Origin: Carnegiea gigantea
Taxonomy: Eukaryota > Streptophyta > Magnoliopsida > Caryophyllales > Cactaceae
DNA length: 64,000 nucleotides
Assembly: GCA_029747015.1 (NCBI GenBank)
Contig: JAKOGI010000054.1
Coordinates: forward strand, 1,067,001 to 1,131,000
Reading direction: 5' to 3'
Position 1 is the first letter of the stretch; each line of letters begins with the position of its first letter. Under the pieces are notes generated by a model. It had not been told where the DNA came from, made no database searches, and saw only the letters and a list, made by a program, of their open reading frames with translations. Both the position numbers and the translations under genes were made by a program. Below are positions 1 through 11,907 of the stretch, one piece after another.

Positions 1-420
1 TTAAGCGGTGGAGAATTGAGAACTCTACCAAACTTATGGTAGTTGCTTGATTGGGTAGAGTATTGAGTGCACCCTTGTTACATATTCTAAACACATTGAG
101 GGGAGTGTTCCACTTTATCCTAAAGTGAGGCTCTACTAGTCCTGCTTACTCACCACTCATCAAGGAAGGTCCTGTCTTATTTTGTGCTTCGATAGTAGCG
201 CATTTGATGCACTGCATTTGGGATGGGGACCCATGGAAGGAAGTGTGTGAGTCGTATTTGTTTCACATTTTGACTTGGCCATTTCTAATGCATAGTTTAA
301 CTTAGATTTTTGATTTTTCGTGCCTTGCCTGAAGAGGGTGTGCTGAGAGGTTCACCATCCTCCTGGATCTTTCATAGCCTAGTCTGGCTTGGGGACAAGT
401 AAAAGATAAGCATGGGGGTG
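1..420 (+). mobile_element. 3' internal end of a plus-strand Ty3/gypsy (Athila-type) element, element E
   Basis: This is the non-coding stretch between the integrase (outside the window) and the 3' LTR. It closes with a polypurine tract, AGCATGGGGGTG (409-420), placed directly before an LTR that starts TGATAAACC. The same arrangement, reversed, is seen at 27019-27040 in element F. No coding frame was recognised here. The 5' part of the element lies left of the window. Confidence 0.7.
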
Positions 421-1572
421 TGATAAACCTCTATTTAGTCCCATTTTTAGCTCCTATTTGACTCATTTTCTCCCGCGTTTTCACGTTTGATCGTGTTAAG
501 GAAGAGTCAAATCGGCCTTCCTTAGCGTACTTTTCACCCTTTTAACATCTTTCGATATTTTCAGGAACTTTATTGAAGAAACAAAAAGATAAACAACATT
601 TAGCAGAAAGGAGTGCCAAGGAGGTGTGAAAAGTCACGAAAAAGCATCGCACGAATGTCCCAATGAACCAACACGACATCAACCAGCCGGGCCACGACAA
701 ACCACACCATGCGACAGGCCAGCCAAGTGGCACAACTGTGCACGATCTGGCCGTGCCAAGTGGTACGTAGTGCCAGTTGCGCGGCTCAAGCCCGGTCCTG
801 TCAGAATTTCAGCACGGTGCCCCTGTGTCGCGTGGCACGACCGTGCCACCCCCGTGTTCGCATCGCGACTTAAATTTTCCTTCGGGATGCTTTGGGGTTT
901 ATTGGGTTTTAGATTCAGTTTTCTCTTTTCACTGATGTTTTTAGGCGATTTTTAGGTATTACATTCGGGTTTTTGGATTTGCATTGTTTTGTACTGAATT
1001 GATTGGCATCGAAATTCGATCTACCTTTCAGCAACAATCAATTCAAGTTCGTTTTCCCGATTCCTTCTCTTCTTTTTATTGTTATTTTAGGTTTTTATGA
1101 ATTGAATGTTGTTTGGTAGAATTGAAATTATAGTTGTTGATTGCGAAGTGATGTGTGCTAAATTCCCAACTCGGGTTAGGATTAAAGCCGATTATGTTTA
1201 GTTGAATCAATTGTAGCCCCAATCCCTTACTTTCCTTGCTTTTGCGTTCATGATTTCTACTATGCATGCCACATACTCGATGAAATGCCTAAGAGGGCAT
1301 TCATCCATTGTTCAACGGGGTTAGTAATTGGTTCAGCTAGCATAATTGTGCTGTTAATTTCAACCCGATTGCTTTAATATTCTGTTCCCTCATTCGATTC
1401 TTAGTTGTTATTGTGTTCATTAGTTTAGTCATAAACTCATATTTTGATTTGGCCTAGATTGGGTTAGCTGATTAGTTTTGGTAGTCGAAAGTAAGTTCCT
1501 CGTAGATACGACCCGTACGTATCGGTTGCTAGCTACAGCTATGCCGTACACTTGCGGTAATTTTACACAACA
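421..1572 (+). repeat. 3' LTR of element E (Athila-type)
   Basis: The LTR begins TGATAAACC and ends ACACAACA, about 1152 bp. Its last 80 bases match, in the opposite orientation, the LTR ends at 2858 and 33417, with a shared core GTGCACTTGCGGTA-like stretch. GC-rich GGCCGTGCCA-type motifs (about 660-860) recur in the other LTRs of this family (26690-26790, 47040-47120). Open frames inside (for example 626-955) are not genes. The next five bases, GATTG (1573-1577), would be the target duplication, but the other copy is outside the window. Confidence 0.75.
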
Positions 1573-2857
1573 GATTGTTGTTGCGGCAGGAGAAATTTGG
1601 GTGATTTCTCCTACCAGGGCTATATGTGTTTGAGAATGGGTTATTTTGTGGGCGTTGGTCATAGTTTTGCATTGCATTGGCATGCTCAATGCCTAGGAAA
1701 GCGGATTGACACTCAGTAGCAACGTGGCCTTGAATGCCACAAATCTCATAAAGGGCCTCAACCTCAAACATTGTACTAGATGGACCTCCCACTAAATTCC
1801 CTAGAGGAGGAGTTTCAAGCCTATCGAAATGTTGTGCCAAGGCATTAACCTTGCTAGCTAGCAGGTCCACAACATCGATCCCATAGATCCCACTGGCCCT
1901 CTTCGGGCTTGTCCTCTCGCTGGACCAATGGTAATTGCTAGAGGCCATCTCCTCCAACAAGGCCTTTGCAGCCTCTATCGACTTCCCTATAAGTGCACCG
2001 CCAGCTGCGGCGTCAACTGATATTTTCAGTGACTAGTCTAATCCATTATAGAAGGTTTGGATTAGAAGTCAGTCGGGTACTCTGTGATGGGGGCATTGGC
2101 ATTGAAGATCCCTGAACCTTTTCTAGGCCTCATAGAGTGACTCATCGCCTCGTTAAGAGAAGGAGGTGATTTCCACTCTCAACTTAGCGGTCTTGCCTGG
2201 GGGAAAGTACCTGCTCAAGACTGCAGTTGATAAGGCCTCCCAGGTTGTGAAGGAGTTGGGCTCTTCATTGAGGAGCCAATCACTGGCTCTGTCTGTCAGC
2301 GAGAAAGGAAAGAGCTGAAGTCTGATGGCATTGGCAGAGACCCCGTTGAGCTTAATTGTGTCACACTTCGCTAGGAAGTTACGAAGGTGAATGTGGGGGT
2401 TCTCCGTGGGTCGCCCACTAAACTAATCCTTCTCCACGAAGGATACAAGAGCAGGCCGCAGCTCGAAGTTGTTCGCTTTGACGACCAGATTGATAATGGA
2501 TGAGGTGAGGCTGGTGCCCTGTGGTGGGACATAGTCCCGCAGCACCCTATGATTTCTCTCGGGCATCTCAAATTGTGCTTGTTGCCTTTTCCTTGCATCG
2601 CTTTTCCTTCTCCTTGCATCGCTTTGCCTTCGAGCAGTGGCTTCGATCTATAGGTCAAAAGGAACAAGTGGTTGATCCTTCTGACTTCGACTCCGTATAC
2701 AAAGCCAATAACTATACCAAGCATAAGCAAGCCCAAGAAAAGCCTAAAGAAGAAAAGGGAGAGAAAGGAAAGAAAAATAAGGGATGCCTAATCTAGAGCG
2801 TGTTGGTCGCCTCCGATTCTAAAACGAACAAGGTCCCCGCTAACAGCGCCAAAAACT
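1573..2857 (-). pseudogene. gag of minus-strand Athila-type gypsy element D, interrupted by element E
   Basis: Reading leftwards from the PBS, this matches the gag of element F (33141-31957) over most of its length: the ALVSFVEKD-like start, the helical middle, and then a CCHC zinc knuckle CEICGIQGHVATEC (about 1710-1755), which is intact here but destroyed in element F. The frame carries stops, such as TAA at 2153-2155, and frameshifts. It breaks off at 1573, where the end of element E's LTR abuts it, so the rest of gag and pol lies left of the window beyond the insertion. A primer binding site resembling TGGCGCTGTT, of the type paired with tRNA-Asp in Athila elements, lies at about 2840-2856. 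Confidence 0.75.
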
Positions 2858-4176
2858 TGTTGTGTTAAAATTATTACCGCAAGTGCACAGTGCCAGTTGT
2901 AGCTAGCAATGGCAAATATGGGTCGTATCCACAAGGAACTCGGTTTTAGTCACCAGGTTGACTGTAACACTTAATTCAGGCAGAAACTGATTTGGGTCGA
3001 TGAATATGAACACTATGGAAATTATCTAACTCAATGCTAGCAAAAATCTCAGGTTGGGATTGGTCTTTGGATCGAACACTAAGTCATGTGAATTCGCCCG
3101 CACAAATAGCTGAAGTGGAATGGCTACAGGTTAAAGCATGTCTAATCCTTCTCTCAAAGGTTATTAGACTGGTTGAGCAATCCTAGTTATCTATTTTCAT
3201 AAAATTAGAATCAACAGAACCACAAAATCGGGTAACCTACAATTCCCAATTGAAATCCTAACTATTTTCATGTTAAGTAATTCAATCGCTCACAAAATGG
3301 CTCTAAATTAAGGATTCAACTTTTGTTGATCACCTAAACCTAGTTAAGAGCATGAATACAACCCTCTCAGGCAATTCATCGAATACATGGCGCGCTAAGT
3401 GAGAATTCAACCATAAGCACAGACATTCATCCACAAAAACCTAGGACATGGATCCAAATTAAATAATAGGGGCTAATCCCAACCCAAGATAGGGGATTTA
3501 GCCACTAATCATTTCAATAATCTCAATTGGAAACAAGAAACTCAAAAACATGATCAAAGATGCAAACTTGGGCAAAATCACAAAGAGAGAGAAAGGGAAG
3601 CGTACTTTGATTGATTGCAAATGTCTATCGGTCAATCCAAAAACAAAATTATCAACCTTTTATTCAATCTAGATTGATGCTAAAGTATGCAGAAAAAGCC
3701 CTAGAAAAAATCGCCTAACCTCTCCCTTTCTAAAAACTGAAAACTAAGATGAGTAACCGCCCCTCGCAAATTGTTAAGTCGCGAGAAAAATTGGGGACGC
3801 ACGGTCGTGCCTAAACGCACAGTTAGAGCACCCGGTTGTGCACCCGACTGTGCGCAGCTTCTGGCTTCAAGGCACGGTTGTGTGCACCCCGCAGTCAACC
3901 GTGAGCGGCCACTAGTTCTAATTCTTTTGGTTCCCGGGGCTTCATTGAACCTTCATTCTTGTTTGAATTCCACTCCTAAGGCTCCCCTTTTCTGGGAAAA
4001 TTGGTAAAACTCTCTTATTTTTGGATAAGATACCTGAAAATGGAGAAATACCACTCTTAAGCACAAAATGAGCTAATGAAAGCATATTCACCCTCTTCCT
4101 ACTAAGATTGGTCAAGAGATTGTGGAGGAAAAGGGGCAAATTAAGATCAAAAATTAGTCGAAATCGAGATTTATCA
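2858..4176 (-). repeat. 5' LTR of element D (Athila-type)
   Basis: In plus orientation the LTR starts TGTTGTGTTAAAATT beside the PBS and ends GAGATTTATCA, the complement of a TGATAAATC start. It is about 1319 bp and shows the same block order as the LTRs at 25717 and 33417, but is strongly diverged. GATGA (4177-4181) is the presumed target duplication; its partner is not in the window. Confidence 0.7.
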
Positions 4177-5559
4177 GATGACAATAATAACACAGTTATG
4201 CACTGCAACAATATTCTGTTTTTTTTTTTTTTTTTTCCTAATGGGATTAAAAGAGGCAAGTGTTCAAAATTTCGCATTAAGGGAACGCCCTTCCGCCTGT
4301 TCGAATAAATAGTTGCTCTAAGCTCTTAAAGGCATTTTTAGAAAAACACCGGTGGGCTTCCCTCTATATATTATCTCACTCCCCATCGCTCCCTTTCTTT
4401 ATGAAGGAGCATTTTTCTCACACATACCTCTTTATTTAATTAACTGCTACTCTTTTTTGATAATAGTAATATATACATGTCACGGCTAGCGCAAAATATA
4501 CAACTCATCTTACAACACTTCGTAAAAACACATCAAATCTAAACAAACTCCAAAAATCAAACTCCTAATAAGCTATAGGTCGCCTTCAATGAAAAATTAA
4601 ACTAAAAATACAGCTGACATATATAATATAATCACAAGATACCTATTAATAATCAAGCATTGCAATACACCCCCTCCAACTTGACCATAAGAAGGAAATT
4701 AAGTGATAAATATAGACAGACACACTGATATGAACGTCTTCTACCATTTGCTTGCATAATTCATACGCCACCTGTTGATGTCAATGCCTAAGTGAATAAG
4801 TAATAACGCCATTCGTGTTGCTTGGATGAGCCCCACAGGCGTAAAAGTCCTCCTTAGTATAATTGACCGTTGTACTAATTAATGGTAAACTCCATATTTA
4901 CTATAATATAATTGACCCTCTCTTGCTAAGAGAACTATGTGTCAGATTACGACAAAGAGTGGAAGTTTTTTGAAATGGTTGTGTACTCATTCACGTAATC
5001 TCAAGTCCGTATGCATATCTTATGACTATTTGGTCTATTCTGTAAGTTATTTATTTTTAATGCTGTCGTATTGTGGGTATTTTGCACCTACCACCTCTCG
5101 GGTTTTCAGCATTGATTTTTTCGACCCTGCTTCTTTTTTGTTGAGTTTTAGCTACCGTGAGGTTTTATACTCCTGATTTTTAACTACCTTTTAAATGCTT
5201 AACCTTCTTATAATGACTTTACTAATACTAGTTATTACAATCTACTACTTATATCTCAAATATTATATGTTCTGTGATTAACAGCCAACCATACTTAACA
5301 AAATAATTAAAACTTAATTAGAGAGTTTCGACCATTACCTCAACTTAGTCAGCGCTTGACTTTGGCGTTCCTTTAACTTCCGGTTTGCAGAGATTGCTAA
5401 TCTCAACCTCACCTTCCTTAGATCAGGCACAGCACAGATCTGTTTCGTTTCCTATCTCGGACCATAATCACTAATCAAGTTTTTAATCTTTTTCAAGGAT
5501 AGTAGAACTTTAATTAAGAAATTATAATATTCAAGACATAAGGTTCAATTGAATAATGT
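4177..5559. other. AT-rich interval without a recognised gene
   Basis: No protein family, tRNA or transposon end was recognised. There is a T14 tract at 4219-4235 and a TATA-like CTCTATATATTATC at about 4362-4375 with no coding frame behind it. The small open frame 4937-5176 has no recognisable domain. The right part, up to about 5560, could still belong to the leader of the adjacent pararetrovirus copy. Confidence 0.5.
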
Positions 5560-5564
5560 TCTCG

Positions 5565-5765
5565 ACTAGAAAACTTCTTTTATTGAAAGCTTAAAAGTGG
5601 AAATATTACAACAGAAATCTTGAAGAGGGACTTAATCTAAGATCATTAGAGATGCTTGCTCATAGAGAAATGGAGAATCCTAACTTCTCTTTTGCTCAAG
5701 AATACTCAAATGACCATGTCCCTTCTCAGCACTCGACCTCTCCTTTTATAGAGGGGATGAGTTAT
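5565..5765 (-). promoter_or_regulatory. 35S-like pararetroviral promoter and polyadenylation region
   Basis: On the minus strand a strong TATA box, CTATAAAAGGAGAG (TATAAAA at 5744-5750), is followed by about 170 bases and then a CAATAAAAG polyadenylation signal (about 5575-5585). A promoter followed closely by a polyadenylation signal is the layout of caulimovirid pregenomic RNA starts. It lies downstream of the last viral reading region and upstream of where a leader would run. Activity is inference. Confidence 0.55.
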
Positions 5766-5949
5766 ATAGGATGTCCTATTGACTACAGTACACACTAATT
5801 TTTTACATGGCTACAGTACATACTGACTTTTCACATGACTATAATACACGCTTCATTTTACGGACTTGAAACTTGTCAAAATAGTACAATAATAGGGCTG
5901 CCACTTTTCAGAGCTTTTAATGATGACAAGACTAGTCATTATTATTAAG

Positions 5950-7023
5950 ATTCTACATGCCTTCATCTCCAATTATATTTTTCAGACCATCATCATCTAG
6001 ATAATCATCAAAATCTTCATTAAGTCGCTTAAGATGTTATGCCCATTTTTCAAATAATTCAAGAAGATATTTCTTTTCTTTTACTGATAAGAATTTTCCA
6101 ACTCCAACGTCAAAGAGATAATCAAAGATATCTTCTGACACTGCTCCTTCTACCTTCATGTATTCTTTAAACTCATTACCATAGGCGAAAGTAGTGTTTT
6201 CACAATGCATTAATATTTTTTCTTGTTCAATTAATGCCCAACATTGATGATAGATGTTGAAAAATTCAACAGCTCTTGCTAAAGTAAGATCAGTAATTAA
6301 TTCTCGTCGTTTAGGAACCCATTCTTGTCGTTGATTATAAAGATCGTTGTAATCAACGATTTGAATAAGATAATGAGTTGCTTTGGTTTTCCATTTTCAT
6401 ATTCGATTAATGCAGTATACACTTCCAAATTTAGACATATGCTAACTGAAATTTTTGTTGGACCTTCAGGAGATGTAAGAATCCAATAGATTCTTCGGAA
6501 CATGCATTGTGGAAATTTCATTAGTCTTGAGAAAAATGGAAACTTTGGATATGGGATTTCTATAAAGTAAAGTACCATCCCGTATTCTCAAGCTTTAATG
6601 ATAGGATCATTTGAAGATATTAAATTTGTTAGTCAACTAATACCACCAACTCCAGACTTGTCAGAAAAGTAGATAGTCGTACCCCAGGACTCCTAAATAT
6701 CATATGAATAATGATGATAAAAGTCGATGCCGACTGCATACCGCTCATTGAACCATTTTTCTTGAACATGGGAACTTACTTTTTTCTTAAATATCATAAG
6801 GACACCACAGGTAATTAATTTGTAACTCTAGATGGGAAAATCTGTGGGTTATTAAATAGGCTATTGATAGTAGACTAAAATATGATATACTTTTCATATA
6901 GAATTCCAAGGTATTAATAAGGACTCTACTAGAAGGAGAAATTCGTTCTAGTAGAAATGACACTTTATTATGGATTTCCTCCTTTTCTGGCAGGAGGTTA
7001 GCTTTGATGATCACCGTTGACAA
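5950..7023 (-). pseudogene. viral reading region after pol, possibly transactivator/inclusion-body protein
   Basis: Two open segments (7023-6787 and 6578-6297) and a further open stretch to about 5960 follow RNase H on the same strand. The second segment has a hydrophobic and basic mix with the run ICLNLEVYTALIEYENG. The final stretch is acidic, ending in a run of D and E with Leu. The position, between RNase H and the promoter, is that of the transactivator of cavemo-, solendo- and caulimoviruses. I do not see a decisive motif, so the name is inferred from position. Confidence 0.4.
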
Positions 7024-7090
7024 GTTCTCAAGTTAAACTATCTGACAGAAAGTTCTTCGATCCCTGTATATATTCAATAGAGAAGAAAAA

Positions 7091-8300
7091 CTAGTTAAGC
7101 CATAATTGCCAACACATAAGTCGCTCTAGCACTTGTATATTTGATAAATTCTTTTTCACAAAACTAAGTATTCCTTCACAATCAATTCGAATAAGAAAAG
7201 GTTTTGGGACTAGGAAGATTAAGAACTTTTCAATTCTCCTTATGACTGCAAGGATTTCCTTTTTTATTGTGGGATAGCTGCATTCTGTATTATTAAAACT
7301 TTCACTGTAATATTTACAAAGGTTTTCTCCCTCTTTGATTTTGAGTACCACACTTCAGTGCTCATTGCTGGCATCTGTCTCAAGAATTAAATCATCTCCT
7401 TCATTAGGTAAATTAAGAATAGGAAGATTTTTACACATCTTTTTGAAATTCTGGACAATCTTTAAATTGTTAGTGGTCCATGTCCAACTCACATATTTCA
7501 TGAGTTTTTGCTGCAATGACTTTCTTAGTTTAGCTAAATTTTTAATGAAATCTGAAGTATAAGTAAGGCATATAAAAAATCTTTCCAGCTGCTTCTTATC
7601 TCCAATCTTTTCAGAAAAATTTACTATTTTTTTAAGAACATGTTTTTGTAGAATGATCTGTCCACCTTTTATCTCTAGGCCTAAAAACTCAATCTTTTGT
7701 TCCGCATAAATGCACTTATTCTTACAAAGTATAATACCATGGTCAATACATCTTTGGGTGACAGCTATGACGTCATCTTGTGCCATTCTATGGTTTTGGA
7801 AAAGATAAGGATATCATCAATGTAAACTAAAACAACAATTATTAAGGTCTTTGAAGATGTTATCCATTCATCTATGGAATATTCGGGGTGCATTTTTAAG
7901 ACTAAATATCAGTACTATCCACTCATAATGTCCTTGTGGGGCACTAAATACAGTTAAATGAATATTTTCCTCATCCATTTTTATCTACCAATAACCACTT
8001 TTGCAATCCATTTTCAAGAATCAATAGGCTCCTTGAATTCTGTTGAAAAGGACAATTTTGCCGGGAATATAGTAACTATTAAACACAGTATTATCCTTAC
8101 GCTTTTTGTAATTGATTATTATTCTAACTTTTTCTCTTTTTTCTTTAGCATGATTTTTTTACCTTGAAAGCAGAATTAGTGTGAGGACTTTTGCTATTCC
8201 TAATTAATCATTTATCCAGAAGTTCTTTGATTTGTTTATTAAACTCTTGGATGTCCTGGTCTGTATACACCATTTGTTTAACTCGGATAATAGTATTGGG
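7091..8300 (-). pseudogene. pararetroviral reverse transcriptase and RNase H
   Basis: The catalytic YIDD of reverse transcriptase is visible at about 7813-7824, preceded by a KMDCKSGYW-like block (about 8000) and a FSAPQGHYEW-like block (about 7930). The thumb/connection stretch (7786-7355) contains IEFLGLEIKGG and ends at the RNase H start LETDASNEHW. RNase H continues at 7351-7091 with a CSYPTIKKEILAV stretch, the active-site helix of caulimovirid RNase H. Frameshifts occur at about 7790-7800 and 7352, and several stops lie upstream. It would copy viral pregenomic RNA if intact; it cannot be translated as it stands. Confidence 0.75.
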
Positions 8301-8800
8301 ACTTAATAAAGTGATTTTAGCAAATATTTTATCTTTATCCCAAAATTCTAGAGGATTATCAGGGTAGAGTTCTTTGCATAGTTTTTCTTATTGTTCAACA
8401 ATCTGCTCTTTAATAGATAACTCAAGCAATGAGATTATCAGTGCTACCTCTCGTTATACAAGCATGATCTTCTCACCACGCTGGCTGTGTGTAAATTCAA
8501 TTTTATGAAGAGTATAAGCCTTATTTAATTTTTCAACAAGAACTGAGTGATCATTAATTGTAAATATTATTTGGTTTATGGTTTGGGTACATAGAGAATA
8601 TAATCTTTGAAAATTATTTTCAATAATCATATCATGAGAGGATCAGTATCTTATAAAACTGGCATAATACATTGAACTCCTCATAATTCTGTGGATAACC
8701 TTTCTATAGCTTCATTGTGGCCCACAGTACTATTATCGACCATCCTTACTTGTAAAGAATTCTTGGCTTTTTTTCACACAAATTCTGGAAATAATATTCT

Positions 8801-9157
8801 CTATCCAAAGCATACAAAACAACCACTATCTATATAAGCACACAGCTCATATTTATTATATCCTTCTGAACACACCTTTATCAGGATATAGATGCTATTA
8901 AGATTTATATTGGTAATTTCATAGTGTATATCCATAATTATATTTTTAACTAATTCATCCTTATAGATTGGTTCACTAACAGTTTTAGTTTTGTACCCAA
9001 TGACTTTTCTTTCTAGACTCACACTTTGATCTACACTAGGTCTTGCAGATTCAAAATTCATTATACTCATTTTACTAGTTAGGCTAATTATATGATATTC
9101 TTTAAGCTCTTCTTCAGCTGATAAAGATTCTTCTCCCCAATCTGATCTTGTAATCAT
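8801..9157 (-). pseudogene. pararetroviral aspartic protease
   Basis: The open frame ends with a stretch YELCAYIDSGCFVCF, holding the D-S-G triad expected of retropepsins, just upstream of the reverse transcriptase on the same strand. The N-terminal part is acidic and polar, typical of a linker. A frame break follows directly after the D-S-G region, so the second half of the protease is out of frame. Confidence 0.6.
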
Positions 9158-9479
9158 ACTTTTTAATAATTGAGATTTAATGTTTATTTTACCTTCCTCG
9201 TCGATTTCTATTATATTTTTCTTATTGATCTTTGTTGGGCTGGCAAGGCTAATGAACGATCGATTTTTATCTCCTGAGGATTGGACTTAGTCCTCTGGAT
9301 CTTTAGCATAGGGGTAGGACTTTTAAATTTTTCTGCTTCTACCATTGTTACTTAGTCTTTGGATCTATTGTATTATCTAATTTGTAAATAATTTTTCAAA
9401 ATATTCTTAAAGAATATCCTCCTCTTTTTATGTCCATCCCAATTGTTTTTATCTTAAGAGATAAATTTTTTTTAGCAAA

Positions 9480-10085
9480 TTCATCTTTTAGACTCACATA
9501 ATATCCTGGTCGACAATTGAATCCTACTAATCCATTACACAAATTGGTTTTTATCCCTGTGATAATTTGATTATTTAATTTATTATGCCTAATGTCATAG
9601 AGTAAAGCATAAAGATCAATATCTTTATCATACTATTGCAATGGAGTGATTTGAACTTAGACACTTTCGACATGGATATACCTATACTTTCTATCTTTGT
9701 TATGTTTAAGGATACTTTTCCAATTAATGAGATTAACTTTTTCAATATCGTACTCACAATCCTTTATCTCCATATCTCCTTTCATAATTTCATATACGTA
9801 TTTGCTTTTTAGTTGAAAGATGGATTTTTTATAAATTATGTCTTTTTGAATTATGGAAAGGACCCAATCTTCTTTGACATCTTTATTTCGATTGTTTATA
9901 ACAAACTCTTTTGCTTGAATATCACCAAGACTGATCGAGCTACTTTCCATCATATGACTTGTTTCTTCATAATCACTTTCTTCATATTCATTATCCAATA
10001 TAATTTCAACAATTTGTTTATTATTATTTAGGGCTAGGTCTAATGCCTCATCTTCACTAAGCTCAATATAACCTAACCTTCCCAA
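9480..10085 (-). pseudogene. pararetroviral movement protein (30K-type)
   Basis: After an acidic N-terminal section (E/D-rich, 10085-9900), the frame shows KYRYIHVESVQ (about 9660-9690), then after a stop a TNLCNGLVGFNCRPGYYVSL stretch (about 9500-9560). Both blocks are characteristic of caulimovirid 30K-type movement proteins, which carry virus through plasmodesmata. At least one stop (about 9637) and later stops break it. It lies downstream of the coat protein and upstream of the protease. Confidence 0.65.
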
Positions 10086-10099
10086 GGTTTCAATAAGCT

Positions 10100-11469
10100 T
10101 ATTGTTCTTCCTATTTTTGCATTCATTAGCATAATATCCTACTTCTCTGCATGCTTAGCATTTGCAATTGTTTTTCCCTTCAGGATAATGAGTTGTTTTC
10201 CTCAAAAATCTTCATTTTTGAGGACTTGGTTTGTTGTAATATTTTCTTCCATATTTCTCACCCTTTAGCTTGTTAAAGCTCTTTTTCTTATAGAATTTTT
10301 TTTTCCTTCTTTTTTCAGGTTCTTTTCCCATTAGTAAGGTGAATCCCAGCAATTTAGGAATCACTTCTTAATTTTCTTTTGCTTTTGGAGATCAAGACAT
10401 TGATTATTGACCTATTTTCTTAAATAAGAGATTCTTGAGCCAAAGGTGTCAATGACATCTGCTCTTTCAATCCATGCAATGTATTTTTCATTAATTATGA
10501 AATTTATAGGATATGACAATTTATCATAGAGCATACCCAAATTGATTTCATTATGATCAATTTTGTAATAATATTGACCTAATTCAACAATATAATTATT
10601 CAGATATCTCATATCCTATAATTCTATGTTATTAATCTTTCTCTGTCATCCTCTTACTTTTTCTTCAAAATCAAGTTTAGCTCCAATGAATTCGGTTTCA
10701 ATGTCTTTACAAAGATTTTTGGACATTGCAGCTGGTGTTTCCATCATTTTTAATGTATTTTTACCATCTTCATTTAATGAATCATCCCAATTAGCTACAG
10801 GGCCAGAAAAATTATGTTCGATGTAGTTTAGGAAATTTGCAATAGTCTATATAGTATTTAGGTGTAAGATACTATTCATGCCTCGTTTCCAATGCTCAAA
10901 TATTTCTTCTCTGTTACGATCTTAATCTATATAAGATATATCCGGTTTGGCTAATTAGAGCAAGGCCAATTTCTTCAAAGGTTGTGATTTTTCTTGGGAT
11001 AAACCAGAAGGAAAAATTAGTTGTACGTGCTGCTAAAGCATACCTAAGTCTTATAAAATAAGTATTTCTTCTGTAAGGTTTCGCCGAATTTAGGCTTAAG
11101 AACAACATTGTTAATCAAATTGGTCTCTATCACACCTACATCGAGTTATTCTCCAATGTCAATCTCATCTTTAATAGCCATTTTACCAGATTTTTTATCA
11201 AGGTTTCTTCTGACTTCTTCTAATGGTAACACATTAAGATCCTCCAGTTTAATCAGATTAATCTGCTGATATATTTTTTCTTCTAATTGGACATTATTAT
11301 TCTCTTTATTATCATCAGATAATACATTATGTTTATCACTAATTGCACTCATGATCTTGTTCAGTTCTTCTGAATTTTGTTCTTTTTCAAACATATTCTG
11401 TAGGTCTTCAAGAGTATACTGCTTATACTCCATCATCTTTTTTTTCTGCTTTTTCAGTCGATTTTTCAC
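10100..11469 (-). pseudogene. pararetroviral coat protein region with zinc knuckle
   Basis: The first segment (11469-11146) is lysine-rich then acidic and looks like the coiled-coil N-terminus of a capsid polyprotein. Segments 11108-10914 and 10612-10412 contain capsid-like stretches, the latter ending FGSRISYLRK. Further on is a zinc-knuckle relic (about 10110-10170) in which the C-x2-C spacer holds a stop and the expected His is Tyr (EVGYYANEC). Both changes are explained by C-to-T transitions. The knuckle would bind viral nucleic acid. Four or more frame breaks are present. Confidence 0.65.
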
Positions 11470-11814
11470 ATGACTTTTCTCCTACTTCTTTTAAAATTTT
11501 AATATCATGCAAGGGAAATGAATTTTTGTTTTTTGGATTTTAGAAAGGATATTTATGCAGAAATGGAGTACTAATACTAGAAGTAGATTTGCCGCTATGC
11601 CCAACTTTGTTAACTAGGGATATGTGAATTACAGATATTTGCTTCTTAAGCTCTTTGACTTTAATCCTGATTTTAGCTAATTTTGCTTTTAATTCTAAAA
11701 CTATATCAATGATATAGTTTAATTAAGGTACTACTAGAGAAAGTCTTTCCAGTGAGTGGACAATATGTGAAAATTTGGTCCAGAACAAGCAGTTGATGAT
11801 TCAAGTATTAATCA

Positions 11815-11907
11815 TAATTAATTAACTTAATTAATCACTAATTAGGTATTAATTAGTTTAATTATCTTAATTATTATAGGCCACCTGGCTCTAATACTAG
11901 TTGAAAG
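11815..11907 (-). other. pararetroviral leader start with degenerate tRNA-Met primer site
   Basis: On the minus strand CTAGTATTAGAGCCAGGTGG (11881-11900) differs at a few positions from TGGTATCAGAGCCAGG, the complement of the initiator tRNA-Met 3' end. Next to it, at 11815-11877, is a run of TTAATTA-type inverted AT repeats. Its distance before the capsid frame fits a viral leader. Confidence 0.5.

Larger units (their letters stand above)
5560..11900 (-). mobile_element. endogenous pararetrovirus (Caulimoviridae), near genome-length decayed copy
   Basis: All viral pieces lie on the minus strand in one consistent order: degenerate tRNA-Met primer site (about 11882-11899), leader, coat protein with zinc knuckle, movement protein, aspartic protease, reverse transcriptase with YIDD, RNase H, a transactivator-like region, then a 35S-like promoter and a polyadenylation signal. 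No LTRs and no integrase are present, as expected for a caulimovirid. Coat protein ahead of movement protein, with a separate reading region after pol, is the arrangement known for cavemoviruses and solendoviruses, so that group is the best guess. Every frame carries stops and frameshifts; this is a dead fossil. Confidence 0.75.

Noticed and set aside
626..955. 109-residue plus-strand frame
   Set aside because: Lies wholly inside the LTR of element E and is not shared as a frame by related LTRs.
4937..5176. 79-residue plus-strand frame
   Set aside because: Hydrophobic, AT-rich, no start context or recognisable domain, next to viral leader-like sequence.
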